A stretch of DNA of 64,000 nt, from the NCBI RefSeq assembly GCF_014697545.1, contig NZ_JACJSA010000005.1, forward strand, positions 248,001 to 312,000, given 5' to 3'. Every line of letters begins with the position of its first letter. Position 1 is the stretch's first letter. A program made the position numbers and the translations under genes. This document shows positions 1-9,171 of the stretch, in pieces. The stretch is from Oscillatoria sp. FACHB-1407. Lineage in GTDB: Bacteria > Cyanobacteriota > Cyanobacteriia > Elainellales > Elainellaceae. The notes under the pieces were generated by a model, which was not told the origin of the DNA, did not search any database, and saw only the letters and a list, made by a program, of their open reading frames with translations.

Positions 1-386
1 AGACGATCAAATTCAGCTAAAATGCTGATTACGCAATTCAAACTCATCATTCTTCCATCCCAGATAGATTGATGAAAGAGGATTTCAGACGCAGGCACAA
101 CAGAAAAGCCCCTTCCGTATCCAGTAGTTGAATGAAAAATCACTACTGCCAGGTGGAGTTCTCTTTAAATACACTCTGTTTTTGCAAAATAACGGACTGT
201 AACCAAAAAGATGCCGTAATAACCCTGATGTCGAGAGTGTTATTTTTGATGTAAGTATATCGAATTTCAGTAAGTCTTGTAGATAAAGTTTACGCAAAGA
301 TTAATGTTTACACCCTAAGCAAGACAAGCAGTTGGAGTTCTTCAAAACCTCCAACTGTTGTAAGCCAAAAATCATGAAACACTAAA
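1..386. other. Intergenic stretch, no gene recognised
   Basis: No convincing coding sequence is seen. The only clear structure is a 9-bp inverted repeat, CAGTTGGAG at 329-337 and CTCCAACTG at 349-357, placed 30-60 bases beyond the stop of the minus-strand CHAT gene. It could be that gene's terminator, but the minus-strand sequence after the stem has only a weak T-rich tail. An open frame on the minus strand at 85-297 has no recognisable domain and no clear ribosome site. Confidence 0.4.
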
Positions 387-3044
387 TTACAACCAGTTAC
401 CAACAATGATGTAAGGTGCCCAGTAATAGGGATGCCTACGAAATTCAGGAACGGCAAGGATTTCCAGTTGAGCCTGTCGCAATGCCCCTGCTTTCGTTAA
501 ACCGCCGTTGATCAACCCGTCGTAAAATTTATCCATCAGCATGGCAGTTGCTGCATCATTGACTTGCCACAGCGTTGCCAACGTGCTTCTTGCCCCTGCT
601 CTCACCGCCATTCCAGCAAGTCCTAACGCTGCCAGATTGTCACCTACTGCGGTCTGACACGCACTCAAGACCAGTAGTTGAATGGGATTGGTTTGGGTCA
701 AGTCAGCGTTTTGCAGCAACCCGTTGAGTTGATTAATGTCAATTCGTCCATCCCAGGTCAAGATAAACGTTTGATCAAAGGTTGAGCCAAATTTGCCATG
801 TGTTGCCATATGCACAATGGTGGACGGATTTGAGGTGATTGCATCTTTCAACTCAGGGCTTGTAAAGCTCTCATTCACCAACGTGCGGGTTGGAACCTCC
901 TGCCCAATCCGTTCTAGCTCCGGTACAACATTGGGCAATGCCGGAAATCCCTGACGAGCCGCCGTCAATCCCGCGCCTAAAACACTCACCTCACCCCGTT
1001 CTAAAGGACGCGGATCTAAGAGTTGCAACCCCGGTGTGAGAGCTAAATCATATTTCTCTAAAAGGAACTTCTGTCCATCATTGAGCACTGCCATAGGCAC
1101 GTTTCTGAGCGAACCATCCAGCACAAAGACCAGTGTTTTCACATCTGCGTCTGCCAATGTCGATTCTGCGGGACGCATGATCCAGTCGTACATCCGTTGA
1201 GCCAATGGCAGAAACGTACGACTCGTACGATTCGTGAGCGATCGCCGCAATTGAGCAATGGTTCTCTCTATCGTTGCCTTTGGTACTGAACTGGAATATC
1301 GTTGCAGGTCTTGCTGGGGCAACCGCAGGATCACTTCTAAGCGATCAGGCAACAGGATTGGGTAAATAACAGCCGCTTGTTGATCGATATTGTCAATATC
1401 AACCGGGGTCGCATCCAGACACGCTTCTCGAAAGAAGTTATCCAACTCTGCCAATTGCAACGACTCGATCACCTTGCGGGCTTTTTCAAGTTTTGCCTGA
1501 CTGGGTTCACCTTGATTCGGGGTGAGCAGGAGGCTGACCAACTCTCGGTGAACAGGTTCCACTCCCTCTTGAAACGACAGTTGCACCTCTGGACTGATAG
1601 CCACTAAATCAGTACGGAGGGTTTGCAGACTATCCACAGCGGCACTGTAGGCAGCGATCGCCTCCTCGATTTTGCCTTCAGCTTTGAGCAACCGTCCCAG
1701 TTGCCACTGCCAGCGATAGGCAATGTCCAGAGCACGGGCATCCTGCGCTAACACAAGAGCCGATTCAGTCAGTTGTTTGGATTCTGACCACTGTTGGGTC
1801 TTCTCATACAAACTCCCCAAACTCCCTACAACAAAGGACTCTGCTCGTGGATTTTGCAGCGTTTGAGCCTGTTGTCGAGCCTCGCTGAGAATTTGTGCCG
1901 CCTGTAGAACCGACGGTTGCAGTGCTCTGGGTGTGGGAGTGCGATCGCTCAACTGCACCAGGCTTTGAGCAAAGTTCACCTTTGCATAAACGAGGGCTTG
2001 GCTGGGGGGCAGTTGATCCAGATTGGCTGCAATTTGAGGGACGAGAGATTGAGCCAGTTCATATTGTTCCACCTCAATGGATAAGCTGAGCCGATTCAGT
2101 CTTGCCTGCGTCTGTACTAACAGAGATGGGCTTTGAGATTCTGCCGATTGATAGAAATCCAGCGCAACCTGAAAATCACCTTGAGCACGAGCAGTATTTG
2201 CCAAACTGAGATAGGTCGCGCCGACTTGCTCCAAAATTTGCAGACGTTGACCGACCACTAAACTCTCGTTTAAGGCGGTTCGTGCCGCATCAAAGGCTCC
2301 AACATACTGTAAGGCATCTCCCAAACTGCGAAATGCAATGGCTTTGGTCGCCGAGTCGGGCTGTTGTTGCAACTGTTCTGTTAGCGGAGTGAGGGTAGCG
2401 ATCGCCCGACGATAAAACCCCAACGATTGCAGAGCTTGTGCTTGATTCACCTGGCTCCGCAGCAAACCTTCCTGATCGTTTGACCGTTGATAGATGGCAG
2501 TCGCAGTTTCCCAGGTGGCAAGAGCCTCTTCCAGTTGCCCCTGATGCAGTTGCGCCAAGCCTTGCAAGTCCAGTAATCGCGCCTCAACGATTGAGCGATC
2601 GGGTTCACTGATCACGTCCAGTTGGTTAAAGCCAGTGGTCAGGGTTTGGTCTACGGCTGACCAATTGCCCAATGCCTGATAGACCAATGCCAGATTTCGC
2701 AATGCCATTACCTGTTGCACCGACTTGCCCTGTTGGGCGTAGCCTTGAATCGCTTGTTGGAGTGGGGCGATCGCCTCAGAGTACCGTTGTGCTTCGTAGA
2801 GGCGTTGTCCTTCCTGATCCAGTGCCTCCGGATTGTTAGAGGCTGACTGTTCGGTCATGCCAACCGCAGGATGAGTGGCGATCGTCGGAGCCACTACACA
2901 CACCACAGTCGTCAGCAGAGCGATCACTAACAATACGGTGGCTCTACGTCTCAATCGCCAACTGGGTTTACGTGTCATTTGCGCTAAACCCTGACTTAAA
3001 ACGGACTGTACACGATCGAGAAATAGACTCCGTTTTCTTGCCAT
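387..3044 (-). CDS. TPR-repeat CHAT-domain protease-like protein
   Basis: An 885-residue protein with one N-terminal membrane segment (about residues 36-55), a long array of TPR-like helical repeats (about 75-530) and a C-terminal CHAT domain (about 600-885). CHAT is a caspase-family fold (clan CD, with separase and caspases). The catalytic pair appears intact: His749 in HMATHG and Cys796 in LSACQTA. Family knowledge predicts a regulated cysteine protease acting on an unknown partner, with the TPR array as sensor or docking surface. The membrane segment suggests it is anchored with the bulk outside or in the periplasm. Its start overlaps the end of the upstream TpsB gene by 49 bases, so the two are co-transcribed and probably translationally coupled. 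TpsB-CHAT neighbours are common in cyanobacteria. No substrate can be named from the sequence. Confidence 0.9.
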   Translation of the reverse strand: MARKRSLFLDRVQSVLSQGLAQMTRKPSWRLRRRATVLLVIALLTTVVCVVAPTIATHPAVGMTEQSASNNPEALDQEGQRLYEAQRYSEAIAPLQQAIQGYAQQGKSVQQVMALRNLALVYQALGNWSAVDQTLTTGFNQLDVISEPDRSIVEARLLDLQGLAQLHQGQLEEALATWETATAIYQRSNDQEGLLRSQVNQAQALQSLGFYRRAIATLTPLTEQLQQQPDSATKAIAFRSLGDALQYVGAFDAARTALNESLVVGQRLQILEQVGATYLSLANTARAQGDFQVALDFYQSAESQSPSLLVQTQARLNRLSLSIEVEQYELAQSLVPQIAANLDQLPPSQALVYAKVNFAQSLVQLSDRTPTPRALQPSVLQAAQILSEARQQAQTLQNPRAESFVVGSLGSLYEKTQQWSESKQLTESALVLAQDARALDIAYRWQWQLGRLLKAEGKIEEAIAAYSAAVDSLQTLRTDLVAISPEVQLSFQEGVEPVHRELVSLLLTPNQGEPSQAKLEKARKVIESLQLAELDNFFREACLDATPVDIDNIDQQAAVIYPILLPDRLEVILRLPQQDLQRYSSSVPKATIERTIAQLRRSLTNRTSRTFLPLAQRMYDWIMRPAESTLADADVKTLVFVLDGSLRNVPMAVLNDGQKFLLEKYDLALTPGLQLLDPRPLERGEVSVLGAGLTAARQGFPALPNVVPELERIGQEVPTRTLVNESFTSPELKDAITSNPSTIVHMATHGKFGSTFDQTFILTWDGRIDINQLNGLLQNADLTQTNPIQLLVLSACQTAVGDNLAALGLAGMAVRAGARSTLATLWQVNDAATAMLMDKFYDGLINGGLTKAGALRQAQLEILAVPEFRRHPYYWAPYIIVGNWL

Positions 3045-4912
3045 GTGTCTCCCTCCTGGCTGACATCAACGAGTGGAATACCCCAATCAATTCGGGCAGT
3101 TAACGTATCTTGCATCTGCCACTGAAGCCCCAGTCCTGCTGACAGTAGCGTTCTCGGATCAGGTTGGGGATCATTTGCATTCCAGCCACTGCCAAAATCG
3201 ATGAAGGGAACGATTTGCAACACTCCATCCAGACGGCGCGATCGCAAAATGGGCAAGCGCACCTCCGCCGAAACGAGCACTCCGTTATCGGTTAAAAGCG
3301 TGTCTTGACGATAGCCCCGCACTGTCGTTTGCCCACCCAAACCAAATTGCTCTAACGACACGAGGCTACTATCGGCTAACTGCACCTCTCCCCGCAATAA
3401 AAACAGCGTATCGGGAGCCAGGAGCCTTACCCACTGCCCCTGCCCTCGCCAGCTAAAGAAACGCCCATCGGGTCCAACCTCATTAACCGTTGCATCCAGA
3501 GCATCTAAGCCAAAGCTAAATTGAGAGCGGGCAGCCAAGACTTCTCGGTTGCCTCGGTGTGTCCAGTCCTGTGAGAATTGCAGGATCGATAGGCGAGTTC
3601 GCCCTTCGGCGTCAGATCCCGCGACCGGAAAGGGAATTGATTCGCCCACAATGTCTTCCAGATACTCGCTACGGCTTTCCTGGCGAGAGGCAGTCAAGCT
3701 CAGGGCAAATTCCTCAGTTGGTGTTTGTACGAGAGGTTGACGATAGGTGAGTTCGTAGTAGCGGGAGTCTGACTGGATATCGAGGACATTAAACGGTTCC
3801 TCAATGACCGAGCTATCGGCAATACCAACACTAAAACTCAACGTGCCATTGCGGGGATTGATCGGCACTGTGTAGAGCAAATCCGCTGCATTGCTACCTC
3901 TGGTGTTGGTGTAGCCCACACTGAGCGTATCCCCCACACCCAGCAAGTTCGCCTGGTTTACCTGCACACCTCGCCGCCAACTACCGACCGCAGGCGATCG
4001 CCCATTATTTGTCACGATTTGCAGACTAAAGGGATCAGCTTCTGTCACCTGCACATTCAAAATATTTGCCCCAGGACGGGGGCTAGAGGCTAACTCAGCG
4101 GTGATATTTTCAATTTGAGGTTCCAATTGCAGCAACCGCAAGCCCTCAACTAATTGATTCAAGTTGAAAGGGGTTCCTGCCCTGAGACGCAGGCGATCGC
4201 TCACATAACTGGGTCGCAAGCGGCGAGTACCCGTAATGTTGAACTGCTCAATTTCGCCTTCTACCACCTCGATTCTCAGAACCCCATCCACTGGGGTTTG
4301 CGGGGGAATGTAAGCTCCAGAGTTGATGTAACCGCGATCGACATACAGTTGCGTAATCGCCGATCGCACCTCTAACAGTTCTGCAAACGTTAGGCTCCGG
4401 TTTGCATAGGGAGCAGTCACGGTTGCCAACTCATCTGGGGTGAAGACGGTGTTGCCTATGATTTCAAACTCCCGGACAAACAACCTGTCCTCATCGGTCG
4501 TCGGGGGAGCAACTGGCTCCGGCAACGGAACTGGCGTTGGCACAGGTTGCAGCAATGTGTCGGGTGGTGGTAGTAGAGGCTGTGGTTCTGGTAGGCGATC
4601 GCGTGATGGGGGTCGAAGTGTATCTGGAGGTAAGGCTTGACCCAAGAGAATAGGGGCAGCACTGGCATCAGAAACAGAATGGATTATGGATGACCCCTCC
4701 ACTCCAGCAGGGGTTGCAGGGCTTAGTTTTACGTTTCCTACAGGGGCAACGTCTGACACCTTGGAATATTCGGACAGTCTTGCCACATCGCTGATCTTGG
4801 GTAGGGTTGCCGCACCACAACTCTCTACCATACCTGCTACTAGCCCCATGGTTTCAAAAGCAACCCACACACCCCCGATACGGAACCATAAACCCCACTT
4901 TTTGACACCCAC
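2996..4912 (-). CDS. ShlB/FhaC/HecB-type two-partner secretion transporter (TpsB)
   Basis: A 638-residue outer-membrane protein. After an unusual N-terminus with a weak hydrophobic segment and a Pro-rich linker (about 95-140), a ShlB-type POTRA domain begins at FVREFEIIGNTVF (about 145) and a second region with VEGEIEQFNITG follows. The C-terminal half is a beta-barrel of the haemolysin secretion/activation family, with the motif GLGGQTTVRGY and the terminal aromatic residue (SPF) expected of outer-membrane barrels. TpsB proteins export a large TpsA partner across the outer membrane. No TpsA with a filamentous-haemagglutinin signal is visible here, so the cargo is elsewhere or is unusual. The chosen start is GTG at 4912; a later in-frame Met is possible. 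It overlaps the CHAT gene downstream. Confidence 0.88.
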   Translation of the reverse strand: MGVKKWGLWFRIGGVWVAFETMGLVAGMVESCGAATLPKISDVARLSEYSKVSDVAPVGNVKLSPATPAGVEGSSIIHSVSDASAAPILLGQALPPDTLRPPSRDRLPEPQPLLPPPDTLLQPVPTPVPLPEPVAPPTTDEDRLFVREFEIIGNTVFTPDELATVTAPYANRSLTFAELLEVRSAITQLYVDRGYINSGAYIPPQTPVDGVLRIEVVEGEIEQFNITGTRRLRPSYVSDRLRLRAGTPFNLNQLVEGLRLLQLEPQIENITAELASSPRPGANILNVQVTEADPFSLQIVTNNGRSPAVGSWRRGVQVNQANLLGVGDTLSVGYTNTRGSNAADLLYTVPINPRNGTLSFSVGIADSSVIEEPFNVLDIQSDSRYYELTYRQPLVQTPTEEFALSLTASRQESRSEYLEDIVGESIPFPVAGSDAEGRTRLSILQFSQDWTHRGNREVLAARSQFSFGLDALDATVNEVGPDGRFFSWRGQGQWVRLLAPDTLFLLRGEVQLADSSLVSLEQFGLGGQTTVRGYRQDTLLTDNGVLVSAEVRLPILRSRRLDGVLQIVPFIDFGSGWNANDPQPDPRTLLSAGLGLQWQMQDTLTARIDWGIPLVDVSQEGDTWQENGVYFSIVYSPF

Positions 4913-5151
4913 TGTTCACCCGTACTCCCGCTCTGATAAAGACTTGAATCTATTAAATTTTCTTGATTGATAAAAAATACTCTACGGGTTTAAGCATCTT
5001 TTTATACATCTCTTTAACATTTCATTAGATTCTAATTGGTTAGTGACTCGCTTCAACAAGTGATTTATTCAGAGGTCACGATGGGCGTACAGACGTACAC
5101 AAGTTGCAATTTTGTGAGGAAGAGAGGCGAATTTAATGCTGAAATAGAAGC

Positions 5152-7533
5152 ATGAGACAGACACGACGAGCTTTTCTTCAACAACTGGGAATGACGCTGG
5201 GTGCTCTTAGCTTCAGCGACCTGAGCTTGTCGGTACTAACCCGCTATCAGCAAGCCTTAGCACAGCCCACTCAGCGAAAATTGGCGTTGTTAGTTGGGAT
5301 TAACCAATATCCAGAGCAGGTATGTGACTACGTCCCGGTGCGGGGGAATGCCTTGAATGGGTGTCTCACTGATGTCGAGTTGCAGCGAGAGCTATTGATC
5401 CATCGGTTTGGGTTTCAACCGAGTGACATTTTGACATTGACTGACCAGCAAGCCACTCGTCAGGCGATCGAAGAAGCGTTTGTGTCCCATTTGATTGAGC
5501 AAGCTCATGCGGGTGATGTGGTTGTGTTTCACTTCAGTGGCTTGGGCAGTCGGGTAAAAGTCGATGCCACAACGGATGCAATACAAAACAGCCTTGTCCC
5601 GATTGATGGAGTTTTGCCAACCGAGGAGAACCCAGCCATTCATGACTTGTTACTGGACACATTGAATTTGTTGGTGCGATCGCTCCCCACAGATCAGGTC
5701 ACCACTGTCTTAGATTTGAGCTACGCCGATCTCAATAAAGTCACTCAGAACAACTTGCGCATCCGTTCTCGCCCCAGCACCCCCACAGGACAACTCAACG
5801 ATCGGGAACTGGCATTTCAAGAGCAGCTTTTGAGCCGACTGAAACTCTCTCGTAACGCCCTTGCCAATCCACGTTTAGAGTATCCCGGCATCACACTGAC
5901 GGCTGCTCGTAGCCAACAAGGGGCGATCGAGGCACAGTGGAGTGGCTTTAGTGCGGGGTTGTTTACCTACGCGCTGACTCAACAACTCTGGCAATCCACC
6001 CCTACGACCACCGTGCGGGTTACCTTTAATCAAGTCGTCCATCTGATGAACCAGAGTGCAGGCGACGAACAGCAACCTCAACTCAGTGGCGCGAAGGGTC
6101 AGGGTTCTGACACAGCTTATCACCTCGCCACGTTGACCCCTGCTGCTGATGGGGTTGTCACCGCGATCGAAGACGATGGCAAAACGCTACAGCTTTGGAT
6201 GGGTGGCTTACAGAGCAGCGTGCTGGATTATTACGGCAGTAACACGGTATTGGCACTGGAACCCCAAGACGAATCGGTTGCGGTCACTGTCAGCGATCGC
6301 CCCCAAGACTCCACTCCACTATCTTCTGACTCTGAATTGTCAGCCTCACCCGCTTCAACAAGTCATTTATTACAGGTGCGATCGCGAGAGGGATTAATCG
6401 TCAGAGCACGACTCCTAAACCCCACTGCACCAATAACCCCAACAGTCGGTCAGTTTGTGCGGGAAACTGTGCGCCTGTTGCCTCGTAATATCAGCCTCGG
6501 CATCGCTCTCGACTCAACCTTAGAGCGGATTGAGCGCGTGGATGCGACCAGTGCCTTTGCGGCGGTGCCCAAGGTGTCAACCGTCGTGGGTGCAGAGCAA
6601 CCGGCCGATTATGTTTTTGGTCGAGCGATGCCCGATGCCCAGACGGTTGCGACTGATTTAAGCCATTCATCGGACGTGCATCTTGCGGGAGTGATGCCCA
6701 ATAGCGATGTCTCCCCTAAAGGGAAGTATGGACTGTTTAATTTGGGACGGGCGGCTATTCCCAACACACTCATTCAAGGGGATGAAGCTGTTAAAACGGC
6801 TGTCAACCGTCTGACGCCTCAGTTGCGATCGCTCCTGGCGATGAAACTGTTGCGGTTAATCCATAATTCGGATTCCTCTCGGTTGGGAGTGCGGGCAACC
6901 CTGGAAGTCATTGCTCCCCAAGAGCAAATCATTGCCCAACAAGAGAGTAGCCGTGCCCCTTGGACTTTGCCCCAAAGCAAGTTAGCGCAGCGTTTGACAC
7001 CCGATAGCAGCATCCCAACGATCGCCATTGGTAGCCACGTTCGATATCGCTTGCAAAACTACGGCGATCGCCCGGTGTACTTCACGTTGTTAGGTACAGA
7101 TACTCGCAGTGGTGCGATCGCCCTGTACCCACTATCGCCTACAGAGATAGATCAGCCCGACCTCCAAAACAAAATTGCTCCCGGAGAGACCGTGCTGCTT
7201 CCTCCTCCTGCACCTGCCCCTGCATGGGTGATCAACGGTCCCGCAGGCTTGACCGAAACCCATCTGGTATTCAGTCGTGCCCCATTGACGCAATGCACTG
7301 CGATGCTGGATACAGCTGTTGGTTCTAACAATACGGTCTATCGAGTGGGGGCACTGGCGAATCCCTTAGAGGTTGTTCACGCTCTGCTACAGGACTTACA
7401 TCAAGCCAGTGTGGCAGTACGAAGCACGTCTCCCTCTGGGGCGATCGCCCCCGTGATTGACCCACCCTCAGATGCTTATCTGTTGAGCGTCGATGTCTGG
7501 GCAGGGTTAAGCTTTGCCTATCGAGTGACGTAG
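5152..7533 (+). CDS. Tat-signal orthocaspase homologue lacking catalytic His and Cys (pseudo-caspase)
   Basis: A 793-residue protein starting with a twin-arginine signal (TRRAFLQ, residues 4-10) and a hydrophobic stretch ending near AQA-like residues 35-38, so export in folded form is likely. Residues 43-200 are a caspase/metacaspase p20 fold beginning LALLVGINQYP. The usual SGHG motif is SGLG here (Leu131 for His) and the usual DSC motif reads DLS (Ser190 for Cys), so proteolysis is not expected. The C-terminal half holds a DUF4384-like beta region (YRLQNYGDRPVYFTLLG near 625-640). Catalytically dead orthocaspase relatives are known in cyanobacteria; a scaffold or decoy role is inferred only. 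It is divergent from the TpsB-CHAT pair, sharing a 239-bp promoter region. Confidence 0.87.
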   Translation: MRQTRRAFLQQLGMTLGALSFSDLSLSVLTRYQQALAQPTQRKLALLVGINQYPEQVCDYVPVRGNALNGCLTDVELQRELLIHRFGFQPSDILTLTDQQATRQAIEEAFVSHLIEQAHAGDVVVFHFSGLGSRVKVDATTDAIQNSLVPIDGVLPTEENPAIHDLLLDTLNLLVRSLPTDQVTTVLDLSYADLNKVTQNNLRIRSRPSTPTGQLNDRELAFQEQLLSRLKLSRNALANPRLEYPGITLTAARSQQGAIEAQWSGFSAGLFTYALTQQLWQSTPTTTVRVTFNQVVHLMNQSAGDEQQPQLSGAKGQGSDTAYHLATLTPAADGVVTAIEDDGKTLQLWMGGLQSSVLDYYGSNTVLALEPQDESVAVTVSDRPQDSTPLSSDSELSASPASTSHLLQVRSREGLIVRARLLNPTAPITPTVGQFVRETVRLLPRNISLGIALDSTLERIERVDATSAFAAVPKVSTVVGAEQPADYVFGRAMPDAQTVATDLSHSSDVHLAGVMPNSDVSPKGKYGLFNLGRAAIPNTLIQGDEAVKTAVNRLTPQLRSLLAMKLLRLIHNSDSSRLGVRATLEVIAPQEQIIAQQESSRAPWTLPQSKLAQRLTPDSSIPTIAIGSHVRYRLQNYGDRPVYFTLLGTDTRSGAIALYPLSPTEIDQPDLQNKIAPGETVLLPPPAPAPAWVINGPAGLTETHLVFSRAPLTQCTAMLDTAVGSNNTVYRVGALANPLEVVHALLQDLHQASVAVRSTSPSGAIAPVIDPPSDAYLLSVDVWAGLSFAYRVT

Positions 7534-7642
7534 ATATCGACTGACGTAGACTATCGACTGACATAGATGTTCGTGTAGCGGCGGTTGCAACCGTTAAAGC
7601 TATATTGAATCCACGATCCTGATCTCAACTCAAGTTTAATAG

Positions 7643-7736
7643 TGTTCCAAACCTGTTGATAGCCTCTGTAAGAACCTCCTGTAGTCTCTCTGGGTAAGGA
7701 GGACGGCGACAGCCGGGGGGCACTAGCAACAGATTT
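7643..7736 (+). repeat. Dispersed repeat family V, copy 1
   Basis: About 94 bases beginning TGTTCCAAACCTGTTGATA and containing GGACGGCGACAGCCGGGG. A close second copy lies at 47811-47903 in the same orientation. Neither copy codes for protein. The second copy preserves the stem CCCCCTTGGTAAGGGGG, which is partly decayed in this one. Confidence 0.8.
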
Positions 7737-7925
7737 AACCCATTACCCTCAAGTTTTTACACTCGTAGAAGTGCTAACCATGCAAACTGAGCTTAAATTA
7801 ACCTAAAGTTCAGAGAAAAGTGACAAGCTGTGCCATTAAATAAGTGGGTACTTTAGACAGGTAACCTTTTTAACACAACAATAATTTATCCGTGCTCCGT
7901 ATTGCCTCAAATGCTGTCCATCTGT

Positions 7926-8030
7926 TATGGCCGTAGCGACACTTGATGGGGCGAAGGCGAGTCAGAAAGCTCTCTAGAATTAGTGTTTGAGCCATTGCCT
8001 TTGTCCTAAGCTTTCTGACCAGAGCTATAT
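7926..8030 (-). repeat. Dispersed repeat family I, copy 1 (about 106 bp, inverted ends)
   Basis: Read on the minus strand it starts ATATAGCTCTGGTCAGAAAG, has an internal inverted GAGCTTTCTGACTC, and ends near CTACGGCCAT. The same sequence is found at 43083-43188 and, interrupted by another element, at 58828-59027, with a partial copy at 52288-52340. Its inverted sub-ends and intergenic location suggest a small non-autonomous mobile element. A short minus-strand open frame across it is repeat sequence, not a gene. Confidence 0.75.
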
Positions 8031-8276
8031 TTTCTTGAAAACCTGCCTTTACAAGATCAAGCAAACGTAAGTAGACACGGATTCAATAACAAATCTTTTA
8101 TACTTGGCGATTGAAATCGCAGCTATAGGAGCAACATCAGCTCAGCTTCAGCAAAAGAGTGACGTTTATTTAACTCACTCAAGCCCCATATTTGGCTCTA
8201 GTTTGAGTCACATTTCGTGCTGAGAAACTGTTAGCAATTTATTCTCAAAGTTGATCCATATTCAACTCGAAAAAAG

Positions 8277-8292
8277 AGTGAGATAGATCACA
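8277..8292 (+). promoter_or_regulatory. CRP-like operator
   Basis: The sequence AGTGA-GATAGA-TCACA is a near match to the CRP/SyCRP1 consensus TGTGA-N6-TCACA. It stands about 80 bases upstream of the candidate small RNA. A second GTGA...TCAC pair with a longer A/T spacer lies at 8339-8358. Binding by a CRP-family regulator is inferred from the motif only. Confidence 0.4.
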
Positions 8293-8370
8293 AAAACAAA
8301 ATGAATCTAATCAAGATTAATTAAAGATCGACGTTTTTGTGACAAAAAAATTTTTCACGATCTATACCCT

Positions 8371-8450
8371 GCGGCGGTTGTGGTTAGATGACCACCATAT
8401 TATCGAAAGCGGGGATCGCTCATCAGACAAGCGATCCCCGTTCAAGTTTT
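8371..8450 (+). ncRNA. Candidate small RNA ending in an intrinsic terminator
   Basis: A compact non-coding segment with a short hairpin GTGGT-TAGATG-ACCAC (8380-8395), a 14-base linker and a strong terminator stem. Just upstream is TATACC (about 8363-8368), usable as a -10 box, and a CRP-like site sits farther up. No reading frame fits the segment and no gene ends nearby that would need this terminator on the plus strand; the caspase-like gene stops about 840 bases earlier. It does not carry the Yfr1 core motif. The 5' end is estimated. Confidence 0.45.
8410..8450 (+). terminator. Intrinsic terminator, 11-bp perfect stem
   Basis: CGGGGATCGCT (8410-8420) pairs perfectly with AGCGATCCCCG (8430-8440) across a 9-base loop and is followed by a T-rich tail TTCAAGTTTTATTATT. 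Confidence 0.75.
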
Positions 8451-8659
8451 ATTATTCTCACGTTGCCAGTATTTAGGAAAACTGACATAATAATTAGAAA
8501 TGTTGACCAACCTTTCTAATTATTATTCTATGCGAGGTTGGTTAATTAAAATACATTTTTGTTCCCTTTGTAACCATAAAACTTACATTTCTAAATTTGG
8601 TGTAACAAATGACCACAACTCATTTTCTCGAAAGCAGATTAGAGCAAGAGGCTTTTAAG

Positions 8660-8839
8660 ATGCAAAATATACAATCAATTTATTGTCCAAATTGTGGCAG
8701 TTCCGCAGAACGTCACTATTTATCTGCCAGAGCTATGGTTCGCACGCAATGCCCAAGCTGTGACTACTTACTCATCACCTGTTCTCACACAGGTAATGTT
8801 GTAGAAGCTTATGCTCCCGGCATTCCGTTTCACCGTTAG
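8660..8839 (+). CDS. Small zinc-ribbon protein
   Basis: A 59-residue protein with two CxxC pairs, CPNCG and CPSCD, forming a zinc ribbon, followed by YLLITC and the tail VVEAYAPGI. Short cyanobacterial proteins of this kind are often labelled as PriA replication-restart helicase, but this chain is far too short for a helicase and that name should not be adopted. The start at 8660 is chosen because AAGAGG stands 8 bases upstream and homologues remembered from cyanobacteria begin a few residues before the first CxxC; an in-frame ATG at 8609 would add 17 residues. Nucleic-acid or protein binding is plausible; function is unknown. Confidence 0.7.
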   Translation: MQNIQSIYCPNCGSSAERHYLSARAMVRTQCPSCDYLLITCSHTGNVVEAYAPGIPFHR

Positions 8840-8892
8840 AGCCATTCTCGATTCAAGGAGCATGAAGCGATTGAGATGCCATTTTCTGAGTA

Positions 8893-9042
8893 ACGTGAAT
8901 TCGGGATCAGGATTTTGGCGGTTGAAACCGCAACTGGATGAACAAAACCGACCTGCGTCGGTTCGTCTAAACCCTGGGTTTTCAATAGCTCGCAACGGCA
9001 AACCTGGCTCCAGTAGCCAAGAATTCATTTACCAGAGTCTTA
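8893..9042 (+). repeat. Dispersed repeat family III, copy 1
   Basis: Begins GAATTCGGGATCAGGATTTT, contains the small palindrome GGCGGTTGAAACCGC and the inverted pair CCGACCTGCGTCGG, and ends near AAGAATTCATTTACC. Related copies are at 10376-10545 (minus), 52030-52290 (minus), 59150-59310 (plus) and a fragment at 62931-62998. It lies directly after the zinc-ribbon gene and has no coding potential. Confidence 0.7.
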
Positions 9043-9171
9043 ACCCACACCACGGTGATTGACAGGTTAGGGGTCGAGGGATAAGGGAGTAGAGGGATAG
9101 CTGAAGGGTAACTTCGGTAGCTACTCACTCCTCTACCCCTCCACGATTCTTTGAGGGGTGTTTCACTCTAT

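Noticed and set aside
85..297. A 70-codon minus-strand open frame at the window start
   Set aside because: No domain, ribosome site or neighbour support.
8609..8839. Naming the zinc-ribbon protein PriA
   Set aside because: It has only a two-CxxC ribbon in 59-76 residues and none of the helicase motifs; this label is a common database misannotation.
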